DNA from: Chromatium weissei
GTDB taxonomy: Bacteria > Pseudomonadota > Gammaproteobacteria > Chromatiales > Chromatiaceae
NCBI RefSeq assembly: GCF_016583765.1
Contig: NZ_NRRR01000005.1
Coordinates: 157,257-221,256 of the forward strand
Length of the DNA: 64,000 bases
Direction: 5' to 3'
In this document: in pieces, positions 55,679 through 64,000 of the stretch
Position numbering within the stretch: position 1 is the first letter of the stretch
Layout: each line of letters begins with the position of its first letter
Translations under genes and position numbers: made by a program
Notes under the pieces: model-generated
Databases searched by the model: none
What the model saw: only the letters and a program-made list of their open reading frames with translations
What the model was told of the DNA's origin: nothing

Positions 55679-57646
55679 TTAAAAACGCTCGAAATCTTTG
55701 TGCGTAAACTCTGTCGTATCCATTGACGACTCGGCAAAATCGTCATTCACATGGCTGGTGCGACGAATCGGTGCAACGCGGGAAGTCTGATAGCTGGAGG
55801 TTTGACGCGATTTGGTGCGTCCATTCGAGGCTCCAATGCGAAAAAATGACATCGTTTCCTGCAGTTGGCTGGCTTGCCCGTTGAGTTCTTCGGCGGTCGC
55901 TGCGAGCTCTTCCGATGACGACGCATTTTGCTGAGTGGCCTTGTCAAGCTGACTCATCGCTTCGTTAATCTGGCTGATTCCCGTCGCTTGTTCACCAGAC
56001 GCGGCAGTAATTTCCTCAACCAAATCAGCAGTTTTAACGATATTGGGAACCATTTGCTCTAACAACTTGCCGGCTTCTTCGGCAATCGACACGCTGCTAG
56101 TGGCTAACTGATTGATTTCCTGAGCAGTGACACCACTATTTTCTGCCAACTTGCGCACCTCAGCAGCAACGACGGTGAAACCCTTTCCATGTTCACCAGC
56201 GCGAGCCGCTTCAATCGCCGCATTGAGCGCCAACAGATTGGTTTTATAAGCAATATCTTCAATCAATCCGATTTTACTGGCAATTTCCTTCATCGCGTTC
56301 ACGGTGCGCTTGACCGCCTCGCCGCCGCGGCGCGCCTCCTCCGCCGAACTCTTGGCGATGCCATTGGTAATGCGCGCATTTTCAGTATTTTGCTGCACCG
56401 AAGCGTTGAGCTGCTCAATGCTGGCAGTCGTTTCTTCGACGCTGGCCGCCTGCTCCGTTGCACCCTGACTGAGCGCCTGCGCCGTCGCACTCACCTCACT
56501 GGAAGCCGATGACAAATTATCCGCACCAACGCGCACCTCGCCAACAATTTGGCGCAACCGCTCCACCATACCAAACATATCCTTATAAACGCCGCGCAAA
56601 TTGTTTTGATCGAATTCCATTGCCAAATCACCAGCAGCAACCTTACGCGTCACCTCCGCAATAATTGCTGGGTCCTTACCCAATTGCGCCATCACTGCAC
56701 GAATAATCAGCCATGCAATACCAATTCCCAGCAATAACGCAATTGCGGACAGCACTGAAATTGTCAAAATGGCACGATCATTCGATGCCTGCACCTGCGG
56801 GCCAATTAAATCCTGTTCTGCTTTATAGGATAATTTGACTTCATCAATATCCGTCGCAAATTTCGCACCGAGCACATCAAGCGTTTCACTCACAATACGA
56901 TTGCGCTCGTACGTCAATTGCACCATGCGATCAAAAGCACTTTTGTATTCATCTTTATAACGTGAGACTTCATTTTGCATTGATCGACGCTGCGCATCTT
57001 GCGTGATGATTTCCAATGCACTGAGAGATTTACCAAATTCCATCCACTCTTGATTGACACGGTCGACATCTTTTTGTGCATTATCGTTAATAAAACGTTG
57101 CACATAGAGTCGCGCTAATAACAAACTTCGTAGCGTTTTTGCCGCCATTGAAGTTGTTTCCTGTTGATTCGCTTCATCCATAATTTTGGTTAAACGCTGT
57201 TCCATTTCTCGCCCAGTGTTCACCAATACTTCACTTTCAAGTCGATCTGCTTCCCGTGTTTGAGTCACAACGGATTCAAATGCTTTCGCATAGGTATCGA
57301 TATTCACACTTGCGGTATTGAGTTTACTCAAGCGTTCAGGGCTTTTCACCAGCGTCGTAATTTCATTCAAAATACTATCGGTTTCCTTTAGATATTTTTG
57401 GAATTCCTTTTCATCTTTATCACTATGCGTTTTGAGATAGTTTTTGACTTGCAACCGCCCCATCAGCATATTTGCTTGCATTTCGCCCATGCGATTCGCT
57501 CGAATTGCTTTTTCACGATAGGATGCAAAACCAATAGAAGCGCCATCAATTGCACTGAAAGACAGAACGCCAACCACAACTAATAAAACCAAGACGACAC
57601 CGAAACCGAGAACCAGTTTCTTTGCCATTGTCATTGAATGAAACAT
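55679..57646 (-). CDS. Methyl-accepting chemotaxis protein with large helical sensor (HBM-like)
   Basis: A 655-residue chemoreceptor. The first membrane helix is at about 10-32 and the second near 295-317, leaving a periplasmic region of about 260 residues, all helical, with [37 protein letters not shown]; this resembles the helical bimodular (HBM) sensor known from McpS-type receptors. HAMP follows, then the signalling hairpin ([19 protein letters not shown]). The C-terminus has a basic linker and ends in a charged peptide that could serve as a CheR/CheB tether. AGGAGAG precedes the ATG. Between cheA copy 2 and cheW. Confidence 0.94.
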   Translation of the reverse strand: MFHSMTMAKKLVLGFGVVLVLLVVVGVLSFSAIDGASIGFASYREKAIRANRMGEMQANMLMGRLQVKNYLKTHSDKDEKEFQKYLKETDSILNEITTLVKSPERLSKLNTASVNIDTYAKAFESVVTQTREADRLESEVLVNTGREMEQRLTKIMDEANQQETTSMAAKTLRSLLLARLYVQRFINDNAQKDVDRVNQEWMEFGKSLSALEIITQDAQRRSMQNEVSRYKDEYKSAFDRMVQLTYERNRIVSETLDVLGAKFATDIDEVKLSYKAEQDLIGPQVQASNDRAILTISVLSAIALLLGIGIAWLIIRAVMAQLGKDPAIIAEVTRKVAAGDLAMEFDQNNLRGVYKDMFGMVERLRQIVGEVRVGADNLSSASSEVSATAQALSQGATEQAASVEETTASIEQLNASVQQNTENARITNGIAKSSAEEARRGGEAVKRTVNAMKEIASKIGLIEDIAYKTNLLALNAAIEAARAGEHGKGFTVVAAEVRKLAENSGVTAQEINQLATSSVSIAEEAGKLLEQMVPNIVKTADLVEEITAASGEQATGISQINEAMSQLDKATQQNASSSEELAATAEELNGQASQLQETMSFFRIGASNGRTKSRQTSSYQTSRVAPIRRTSHVNDDFAESSMDTTEFTHKDFERF

Positions 57647-57672
57647 CAGACTCTCCTAAAACGAAATAAAAA

Positions 57673-59865
57673 TTACTGTTTTGAAATACTGTGGCGATGA
57701 ATGTGACCAATTGTCGCCAATTCCGCCACATCGAGAATTAACGCAATATCGCCAGTACCGAGAATGGTTGCACCAGCCACGCCGCGCAATCGTTCAAATA
57801 ATTTGCCGAGTGGTTTAATGACTGTTTGTAATTCGCCGAGCAGCGTATCAACTACCAAGCCCATTTTATGATGACCAAAACGCACCACTACTAAACTTTC
57901 ACGTTGATTTACAGTGCGCGTGCTATCGGCATTTTCAAATAAATCAGTGAGGCGAATAAATGGTAAAACTTCACCGCGTAAATTGATGTAATGTTCGCCA
58001 CGATGTTTGCGCGTTTCATTCACATTCATTTCCACACATTCAGCGACTTGCGATAACGGAATGACGTATTGATCGCGTCCAGCGCCAACTAAAAAACCTT
58101 CAATAATCGCCAATGTGAGCGGCAGAATAATGGTGATTTTGGTGCCGATACCAAATTGACTTTCTAATTCGACCGTGCCGCGCAGTGCTTCGATATTGCG
58201 CCGCACCACATCCATTCCCACGCCGCGTCCAGATAAATTGGTGGCTTGATCTTTTGTCGATAATCCCGGTGCAAAAATCAGTCGCAGTATTTCTTCATGT
58301 GTTAAAACATCTTCCGGTTTAATTAAACCCTTTAATTCGGCTTTGGCGCGAATACGCGCTGCATCCAATCCCGCTCCATCATCGTTAATTTCAATGACGA
58401 TGTGACCAGAATCGTGATAGGCGTTGAGATGAATAGTGCCCGTTGTTAATTTGCCCGCTGCTTGTCGAATTGCGGGCATTTCAATACCGTGATCAACGGC
58501 ATTGCGAATTAAATGCGTTAATGGATCGGTGATTTTTTCTACAACGGTTTTATCTAATTCAGTTTCGCCGCCGGTAATAATCAATTCAATTGATTTACCG
58601 AGTTCTTGACTGACATCGCGCACCACGCGCCGAAATCGGGACAGACTTTCGCCGATGGCGACCATGCGCAGTTGCAGCGCGTTGTCTCGAATTTCCGAAA
58701 CCAAATAATCAACGCCATCAACGACTTCGGTCATGTTGTCGATGCCGGCGCGTTTGACCATGACGCGAATGGCGGCGCTGCTCGTGACTAATTCGCCAAC
58801 CAAATCAATGAGATGACCGAGTCGCTGGGCATCGACGCGAATCACGCGATTTTCTTCCTGACGTTTGGCGCGAACGTTTTCCTGTGTTTTTACAGCATGT
58901 TCAATCACATTCGGCTTGATTGAGCCCTGTTCGACCAGAATTTCGCCCAGCCGTCGTTTCGAGGTTGAACCATCAGAATCAATGGTTTGCGGTGCGGTTT
59001 CCTGCGTTTTCAGCGCCCGCACCAGCTCAAACGGTGTGAGTGCGCCGATGCTGACCAGTAAATCGCCCATGCAATCAACCTGTTCGTGCGGAATGGTCTC
59101 CAGCAATTCAATGTAGCGGTGGTGCGCTGAATCCGGTTCGAGAATGCGAATCTCGCAATCTTCATCAGCAAATTCAAAGACTCCGGCAATTGTTCGTTTA
59201 TCCGCGTCGCTGCGAAAGGCGATGCCAAAACTGAGATAACAGCTTTCCGGGTCGAAATGTTCGCTGGCGGTGGAGACGATTGGAAACAGTGTGGCGACGT
59301 GCACCAGCTCGCCGAGCGAACCGAGATAGCGCAAAAAAGACAGCGGATCCATGCCGTTACGCAACGCATCGCGCTTGAACTCCAGACTAATCATCCAGAG
59401 ATCATTGGCTTCTGGCAGACTCTTCGGCGTATCAAAGTTCAACGCGGCAACGGGCAGCGGCGAGGCGACTGGCGCATGACCGAGCCGCGCCAGCAGTGCA
59501 TCACCGGCGCGTTGCAATTCGGAACTCAAGGGTGCAGTGCCGGTTTTATCCGCTGCGATGAAATCAATTAACGCCGAGGTGTGATCGCGGCATTCAAACA
59601 GGGTTTCAATCAACGCTTTCGATAACGCCATGCGTCCACTGCGCACCGCATCCATCAGCGTTTCTACCGTGTGCGTGAAATCCACGATGGGCGTATATCC
59701 GAACACGCCGCCCGTGCCCTTGATGGTGTGCATGGCGCGAAAGACCTCGTTAAGCGATTCGGGGTCTTCGGGATTTTCTTCCAGCGCCAGCAACGCGTCC
59801 TCCATCAACTGGAGTAATTCTGCGACTTCTTCGATAAAGGCTTGTCGGGCGCTATCGAGATTCAT
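57673..59865 (-). CDS. cheA: Chemotaxis histidine kinase CheA, copy 2 (with P2-like domain)
   Basis: A 730-residue CheA. The HPt histidine is H46 in FRAMHTIKGTGGVFGY. A P2-like response-regulator-binding domain lies near residues 155-245 (WMISLEFKRDALRNGMDPLSFLRYLG...CYLSFGIAFRSDADK), then a linker with two GDLLVSIGALTP/GEILVEQGSI-type repeats, then dimerisation, kinase and CheW-like domains virtually identical to CheA copy 1. The kinase motifs are intact. Its start overlaps the STAS gene stop as ATGA, in the order cheY-STAS-cheA-MCP-cheW, so this is the presumed principal kinase. Confidence 0.97.
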   Translation of the reverse strand: MNLDSARQAFIEEVAELLQLMEDALLALEENPEDPESLNEVFRAMHTIKGTGGVFGYTPIVDFTHTVETLMDAVRSGRMALSKALIETLFECRDHTSALIDFIAADKTGTAPLSSELQRAGDALLARLGHAPVASPLPVAALNFDTPKSLPEANDLWMISLEFKRDALRNGMDPLSFLRYLGSLGELVHVATLFPIVSTASEHFDPESCYLSFGIAFRSDADKRTIAGVFEFADEDCEIRILEPDSAHHRYIELLETIPHEQVDCMGDLLVSIGALTPFELVRALKTQETAPQTIDSDGSTSKRRLGEILVEQGSIKPNVIEHAVKTQENVRAKRQEENRVIRVDAQRLGHLIDLVGELVTSSAAIRVMVKRAGIDNMTEVVDGVDYLVSEIRDNALQLRMVAIGESLSRFRRVVRDVSQELGKSIELIITGGETELDKTVVEKITDPLTHLIRNAVDHGIEMPAIRQAAGKLTTGTIHLNAYHDSGHIVIEINDDGAGLDAARIRAKAELKGLIKPEDVLTHEEILRLIFAPGLSTKDQATNLSGRGVGMDVVRRNIEALRGTVELESQFGIGTKITIILPLTLAIIEGFLVGAGRDQYVIPLSQVAECVEMNVNETRKHRGEHYINLRGEVLPFIRLTDLFENADSTRTVNQRESLVVVRFGHHKMGLVVDTLLGELQTVIKPLGKLFERLRGVAGATILGTGDIALILDVAELATIGHIHRHSISKQ
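57703..58892 (-). repeat. 1.19-kb direct repeat, copy 2 (cheA 3' part)
   Basis: Partner of 51129-52318. The near-identity stops abruptly at the ENVRAKRQEE codons; upstream of that the two cheA genes align only at protein level. Such a sharp edge indicates gene conversion or a recent partial duplication. Confidence 0.93.
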
Positions 59866-60179
59866 GTTGCATTTTCCACAGTTAAATCAGTCGGATAGCC
59901 ACCAAAAAGCGGCTCAATTTGCAACAGATCAATCACACTGACGACGGCTTGACTGACACCGACCAGTTGAAACCGAATGCGCTGTTCTGCCGCCATTCGC
60001 CGCGCCCACAACAGTAGTTGCAGTCCAGCACTATCCATTTCGGTCACGGCAGACAAATTCAGTGCGCACACCTTTCGGTCAGACAAATAATCACGCAGGG
60101 TCGCCAGCGTGGCGGTGGCGGTATAAATCGTTAATTCGCCTTCCAGTACCAGTGCCGCATCTTCAGCCGCAACGTTCAT
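59862..60179 (-). CDS. STAS domain protein
   Basis: A 105-residue anti-anti-sigma-like STAS domain. The phosphorylatable serine is S50 in LSAVTEMDSAGLQLLLWARR. STAS proteins of this type sit between cheY and cheA in some proteobacterial chemosensory clusters; their role there is not firmly known, but they probably switch partners by phosphorylation. The ATG at 60179 has GGAG 6 nt upstream; a GTG two codons earlier is less likely. It overlaps cheA copy 2 by 4 nt. Confidence 0.93.
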   Translation of the reverse strand: MNVAAEDAALVLEGELTIYTATATLATLRDYLSDRKVCALNLSAVTEMDSAGLQLLLWARRMAAEQRIRFQLVGVSQAVVSVIDLLQIEPLFGGYPTDLTVENAT

Positions 60180-60207
60180 AGGCACTCCGCTAATGTGTCG
60201 TTAACAG

Positions 60208-60576
60208 TCAAGGCAGTACCAACTTCGCCACCGCATCAAGCAACATTGGCGGTTGAAAGGGTTTCAGCAGCCACGCCTTCGCGCCAGCATCTCGCGCTGC
60301 CTGTTTCTTTTCCGGCTGGCTTTCCGTGGTGAGCATCATAATCGGCGTAAACTTATAATTTGGAAGCTGTTTTAGCTCTCGAACCAGCGTGATGCCGTCC
60401 ATATTCGGCATGTTCACATCGCTCACAATTAGATGCACCTTTTGCCCGTTGAGTTTTGCCAGCGCATCACGTCCATCGGAGGCTTCAATCACGTCATAAC
60501 CCGCACTTTTCAGCGCAATGCCAACAACGTTACGCAACGATGCCGAATCATCAACGACCATGATGGTTTTTGCCAT
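60208..60576 (-). CDS. cheY: Chemotaxis response regulator CheY
   Basis: A 122-residue receiver domain: D9-D10, phosphoacceptor D53 in IVSDVNMPNMDG, the switch Thr in MLTTESQPEKK and the conserved Lys in AWLLKPFQPP. The motif KKQAARDAGAKAWLLKPF is typical of CheY next to STAS-cheA. 22 bp downstream of the receptor gene. Likely the phosphate acceptor of CheA copy 2. Confidence 0.96.
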   Translation of the reverse strand: MAKTIMVVDDSASLRNVVGIALKSAGYDVIEASDGRDALAKLNGQKVHLIVSDVNMPNMDGITLVRELKQLPNYKFTPIMMLTTESQPEKKQAARDAGAKAWLLKPFQPPMLLDAVAKLVLP

Positions 60577-60598
60577 TTCGAATGAACTCCACTTGGAT

Positions 60599-61807
60599 TT
60601 AGAAGAAAGTCAACTCAGAACTCGCCGCTGATGACGCAGCGGTTCTACTGCCTTGATGCAAATTGCGCTCTTCCGAGGTGCTGTAAGAGGACAGCATTTG
60701 CGCCAATAGTCCGTCGATTTCCAGAATATCCTGTTGTTGCTGCATCAAATCATGCTTGGCACACAATTTCAGTCGTTCGCTGAGATGATCAAGCCCTTCG
60801 CAGACATGCACCAGAATCTGACTGGTGCGATCCTGAAACTGCAAATCGACCAACGCCGCGCTGATCTGCTCACGAATGGTGGCGCTGAGTTGCCGCAACT
60901 GCCCAGCATCGGCGTTGATGGTTTCCGTCGTTTGCTGCAATCGCGCCAGCACCGTACTGACCTTCTGTTCCGAAGCCTTCACCAATCCATCAGCACTCTG
61001 CATCGACGTTTGCACCAGCGTCTGCGTTTGCGTCAACGCCCGCGCCAGCTCTTCCACTTTATGACTAATCTGTGCACCCGTTTCCGCCGAAGTGCCCGCC
61101 AATTTACGCACTTCATCCGCAACGACTGCAAACCCGCGTCCCTGTTCACCCGCCCGCGCCGCTTCAATGGCCGCATTCAGCGACAGCAAATTGATCTGCT
61201 CGGCAACGGCGCGCACCCCCTGCGCCATCTGCTGCATTTCCGCACCAAATCCAGCCAATCGTTTGACTTGATTCGACATTTCCACTTCACGATGCAAAAT
61301 ATCCTCAAAATCGCTGATGACCTCAGTCAACGCCTTTTGACTTTGCTGAAACTGATCAACGATGAATTGACCCTGACTGCCGCCACTTTGCGATGCCGAA
61401 ATCACCTGTTCCAAATCCGCCACCAAACCGCTGAATGTTTCAGACAAATGAATCACGCTGGTTTCCGCGAGCTGGCGCGAATGTTCAATGTGGCGCGTAA
61501 AAATGGGAAAAAGTTCGATACCGAGCCGTTCAAATGCGCGTGTCCACACATCCAATTGCTGCGCTTTGTCATCAGCACCGTGCTGAATATCTTGGCGCGT
61601 CTGCGTGAGCAATTCAGTCAGCATTTGCCATTGCAGATATTCAATCAGCACTGCCGCCACAATCAGTAGCAGCCCCAGCGCCCACGCAAGCAATGACGTC
61701 GGGTTCATAGCAATCAAAGCAATCGCCGCAATCACACCGAATAACAGCGTTTTCCAAGGACGGAATTGAGCGTTTTTGCTTTGATTAAATTGCGAATTTT
61801 GCGCCAT
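60599..61807 (-). CDS. Membrane-attached chemoreceptor without periplasmic domain
   Basis: A 402-residue receptor with two adjacent hydrophobic segments (about 19-35 and 40-57) and almost no loop between them, so it has no extracytoplasmic sensor. A signalling region follows with the tip motif [19 protein letters not shown] and [16 protein letters not shown]. The C-terminal [24 protein letters not shown] is seen in receptors paired with this type of cheY-STAS-cheA cluster. The ATG at 61807 has CGGAAG upstream; an earlier ATG at 61828 does not. First gene of the cluster. It may sense cytoplasmic or membrane state. Confidence 0.92.
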   Translation of the reverse strand: MAQNSQFNQSKNAQFRPWKTLLFGVIAAIALIAMNPTSLLAWALGLLLIVAAVLIEYLQWQMLTELLTQTRQDIQHGADDKAQQLDVWTRAFERLGIELFPIFTRHIEHSRQLAETSVIHLSETFSGLVADLEQVISASQSGGSQGQFIVDQFQQSQKALTEVISDFEDILHREVEMSNQVKRLAGFGAEMQQMAQGVRAVAEQINLLSLNAAIEAARAGEQGRGFAVVADEVRKLAGTSAETGAQISHKVEELARALTQTQTLVQTSMQSADGLVKASEQKVSTVLARLQQTTETINADAGQLRQLSATIREQISAALVDLQFQDRTSQILVHVCEGLDHLSERLKLCAKHDLMQQQQDILEIDGLLAQMLSSYSTSEERNLHQGSRTAASSAASSELTFF

Positions 61808-61875
61808 TGGTGCTTCCGAATTGGGCATTTGTTGTGGGCGATGATGCTACGCCTTGCACGGAATAGCGACAAGAC

Positions 61876-61911
61876 AACGCCGTCACCGCTGGCAATAGCG
61901 ATGACGGCGTT
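61876..61911. terminator. Stem-loop between the DUF5610 gene and the chemotaxis cluster
   Basis: AACGCCGTCA pairs with TGACGGCGTT around a 16-nt loop, 10 bp beyond the stop of the DUF5610 gene. No clear T-run; a probable partial terminator for that gene. Confidence 0.5.
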
Positions 61912-61921
61912 AATTGATAAA

Positions 61922-63058
61922 CTAAATTGTGGCTGTCGAATTGATACCCAGCAATCGATTGAGATGATTTTGATAGGTCGCTTGTTGATCGCTAGATGCG
62001 GTTTGCAAACGACTATCTTGCTGCACTAAACCACGCATGATTTCATTTACTGCAGCGCGAGCTTGCGCGAGAAAATCCAATGCCGGTTGCTTGGCAGCAT
62101 CATTCAATTCACGGGCAAGTTTTCCAATACGCTGCTCGACCGAATTATTCACTGGATTATTCAATTGTTGCGTTTGTTGATATTGATTGACGGCAGTGGT
62201 TTGCTCGCTGCGACTCAATCGCAACCGCATAGATGACAATTGTGAATCATCAAAAGCGATATTCGGCGCTTGTGCAAAAGCCTGTTGCACATCGCCATTA
62301 AAAAACTGATTGGCGACCTGTCCGACATCGCGCACCAAGTTTTGAATTGCGTCGATTTCTTCTGCACTTAAATTGCCTTCGACTTTGAATTGATAACCCG
62401 TGCTTTCACTGCGATTCACATCGAACACCGCCGCTTGATTAGTCGCGCCATCCATTGAAAGACCTAAACTGGCTTGCGCATTCAGTGCCCGACTGAAGCT
62501 GATGTTCACGGTATCGCCGTCTTTGGTTTGCAGACTCAACTGAAAATCCTCAGCTTTTTCATAGCGTTGTGCCGCTACTACGCTGATGCTGTTCATCGCA
62601 TCGAGTGACGACGATTGACTGCTCGGCGACAATTTGCGCAATGCAGCAAACGTCTTGTCTTCCGTCGCCAGCACCTGCTCGCTGATGTTTTCATTGAGTA
62701 AATCAAGATTCTTCAAAATTGCCTTGGCATCCTTAAATCCTTTTTCCGCACCGCGCATCGCACTGTCATATAACGATTGCACTTCAGCTTCCGATTTACC
62801 CTGTGCACGAGCGTTATTCAAACCGCGAGTCACGAATTGACTAATTCGCTCCGCAATCTTGTCTGGTGTGTAATCCTGCGCATTGAGTTTTTGCAATGCA
62901 CTGGTATTCATGCCGGGAATTTCACGTGCTAATACATTCTGTACTCGTGCCAATGCCTGTTCTGATTGACTGAAATTGGCGCGATCATTTGCCTGATTTT
63001 TGAGTGATTGAGTTGCGGTATGAGAAGTTAATTGCGTCATTGATTGCATGGTCGACAT
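61922..63058 (-). CDS. DUF5610 domain protein
   Basis: A 378-residue soluble protein. The segment IPGMNTSALQKLNAQDYTPDKIAERISQFVTRGL followed by GKSEAEVQSLYDSAMRGAEKGFKDAKAIL is the DUF5610 pattern. A central beta-rich region (FQLSLQTKDGDTVNISFSRAL; GYQFKVEGNLSAEEI) and a helical C-terminus follow. No signal peptide or membrane helix. Function unknown. It lies before the chemotaxis genes on the same strand, separated by a stem-loop. Confidence 0.82.
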   Translation of the reverse strand: MSTMQSMTQLTSHTATQSLKNQANDRANFSQSEQALARVQNVLAREIPGMNTSALQKLNAQDYTPDKIAERISQFVTRGLNNARAQGKSEAEVQSLYDSAMRGAEKGFKDAKAILKNLDLLNENISEQVLATEDKTFAALRKLSPSSQSSSLDAMNSISVVAAQRYEKAEDFQLSLQTKDGDTVNISFSRALNAQASLGLSMDGATNQAAVFDVNRSESTGYQFKVEGNLSAEEIDAIQNLVRDVGQVANQFFNGDVQQAFAQAPNIAFDDSQLSSMRLRLSRSEQTTAVNQYQQTQQLNNPVNNSVEQRIGKLARELNDAAKQPALDFLAQARAAVNEIMRGLVQQDSRLQTASSDQQATYQNHLNRLLGINSTATI

Positions 63059-63109
63059 CGCAGGCTCCGAAAGGCGAAAAACGTGATGATCTTATCGGCA
63101 GTCACGGTA

Positions 63110-63340
63110 TTATCTTGAGTTTTGCACCCGTTCCAATGCAATCATTCGATGCTGCGCATCGGCAGTCAAACAGAAATCGCCATGTACACCATTCGAAGTA
63201 ATAAAACGGCGCAAATGCGCAGCCGGTAATGATAGATTCAAACCCTCAGTTGTTTGCACTAAAACACTGGTCGCTGTTCCTCGATAATAGTGTTGATATT
63301 GCGCAGCAGTAATTGTTAAATGAAAATAAAAACGAAGCAT
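63110..63340 (-). CDS. DUF2835 domain protein
   Basis: A 76-residue protein matching DUF2835: MLRFYFHLTITAAQYQHYYRG, then VLVQTTEGLNLSLPAAHLRRFIT and GVHGDFCLTAD. The open frame is longer upstream, but the ATG at 63340, with GGAG 7 nt before it, starts the conserved part. Function unknown; small DUF2835 proteins are common in gammaproteobacteria. It is 51 bp upstream of the DUF5610 gene, and divergent from recD. Confidence 0.88.
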   Translation of the reverse strand: MLRFYFHLTITAAQYQHYYRGTATSVLVQTTEGLNLSLPAAHLRRFITSNGVHGDFCLTADAQHRMIALERVQNSR

Positions 63341-63470
63341 TGGTTTCTCCGGTAATTCAAAATGTTTATTACATTCATTCTGCACCTGAATGAACGCTGG
63401 CGACTTGTCGGCAATTGCATGGCGCGGTAAAACAGTCATCACAATTCATCAGTCTGCGACCATTTTTCAA

Positions 63471-64000
63471 ATGACGATTTCAATTTCTAATGCCATTACG
63501 ATCAGCGCCAGCACGACTGCGTTAATTCGAATGCAACGTTGGGCAACTCTCGGCGCATTACGCGTGATTGATGTCGTGCTCGCAAAGTTCATTCTCGAAC
63601 AGCGGCCAGAAACGCGTCCGCTGGTGTTGCTGGCGGTGGCGCTGGTCAGTGAACGCAACGGGCGCGGTCATGTTTGCCTTGATCTTGCTGAGGCGCAGCG
63701 GCAACCGCTGTCACATGCCGTGGTGACCGAGTTGGGTGCGGTGTTTGGCGCTTTCACCTTGACGGACTGGGTGCATGAACTCAGCGCCAGTGCGGCAGTG
63801 TGGAATCGTTTGCAGGGCGCAATGGATGATGGTGCAACGCCGCTGGTGTTGGCGGGAACGCTCGCGCAGCCGCTGTTGTATTTGCGGCGCTATTGGCGTG
63901 ACGAGCAGCGAATTATTCAGGGAATCAACGTGCGTTTGCAGCAATCACTGCCGGTTTCAGAATCGGCGTTACAGCAACTGCTGGGTGCGCTGTTTTTGGA
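63471..64000 (+). CDS. recD: Exodeoxyribonuclease V alpha subunit RecD, N-terminal part
   Basis: The first 176 codons of a gene cut by the right edge of the window. They match the N-terminal domain of RecD, the fast helicase subunit of RecBCD: LGALRVIDVVLAKFILEQ, VLLAVALVSERNGRGHVCLDL, TPLVLAGTLAQPLLYLRRYW and the start of ALQQLLGALFL. The helicase motifs themselves lie outside. The ATG at 63471 has no good ribosome site; an ATG 20 codons later (MQRWATLGALRV) is a serious alternative. recB and recC would be expected upstream but are absent on this side, where DUF2835 is divergent. Confidence 0.9.
   Translation, partial: MTISISNAITISASTTALIRMQRWATLGALRVIDVVLAKFILEQRPETRPLVLLAVALVSERNGRGHVCLDLAEAQRQPLSHAVVTELGAVFGAFTLTDWVHELSASAAVWNRLQGAMDDGATPLVLAGTLAQPLLYLRRYWRDEQRIIQGINVRLQQSLPVSESALQQLLGALFL

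Overview
This 64 kb window is bacterial chromosome, most likely from a gammaproteobacterial sulfur oxidiser of the Chromatiales/Thiotrichales kind. The evidence is aprBA (dissimilatory APS reductase), a cyanobacterial/purple-sulfur-type HoxH, an oxygen-independent ubiquinone pair (ubiU, ubiV), the ftsY-ftsE-ftsX operon, glnE, and a bolA-yciB-yciI-ppiC block of gammaproteobacterial type. The species cannot be fixed from the sequence alone. Coding density is high and many gene junctions are 4-nt ATGA/GTGA overlaps. I saw no rRNA or tRNA gene, CRISPR array or recognisable insertion sequence.

Layout. 1-8.3 kb (minus): a UDP-sugar dehydrogenase/epimerase pair (wbpO, wbpP), then a HyfB-like proton-pumping subunit, HoxH, its maturation protease, a chemoreceptor and the start of an unknown gene. 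8.5-20.4 kb (plus): an Rpn-type nuclease, queE, a secreted beta-propeller protein, a sugar-phosphate mutarotase coupled to glnE, ilvE with a zinc-finger partner, a BI-1 membrane protein and an EEP-family hydrolase. 20.3-26.8 kb (minus): an SMR transporter, ftsYEX, ubiU/ubiV and yhcC. 27.1-29.9 kb (plus): gatC-gatA (no gatB) and a UDP-glucuronate-type epimerase. 30-35.2 kb (minus): two RTX proteins sharing an 887-bp duplicated block; the larger carries an integrin-beta-like A domain. 35.4-43.8 kb: housekeeping genes and aprBA. 44.1-46.2 kb: a small accessory island holding a DUF4160-DUF2442 pair, a truncated copy of the 3' end of the adjacent DUF423 gene, and an AT-rich two-gene unit with a PD-(D/E)XK nuclease. 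46.3-48.4 kb: rsmE-SET and a PfkB kinase. 48.4-63.3 kb (minus): a large chemosensory cluster with two CheA kinases, two discrete chemoreceptors, CheW, CheY, STAS, CheC, CheD, CheR, CheB and a diguanylate cyclase. The window ends inside recD.

How the genes work together. The energy genes (APS reductase, hydrogenase large subunit, HyfB, anaerobic ubiquinone synthesis) suggest a facultatively anaerobic or microaerophilic lithotroph. The large chemosensory cluster, one receptor outside it and the cyclase suggest active taxis or surface behaviour. The RTX proteins and UDP-sugar enzymes point to a well-developed cell surface.

The most unusual items are the integrin-like RTX protein, the two CheA genes whose catalytic halves are about 98.5% identical over roughly 1.2 kb while their N-terminal halves have diverged, the accessory island with its duplicated flank, the HyfB-HoxH adjacency without other hydrogenase subunits, and a strong local excess of the palindrome (G)CAATTG(C).
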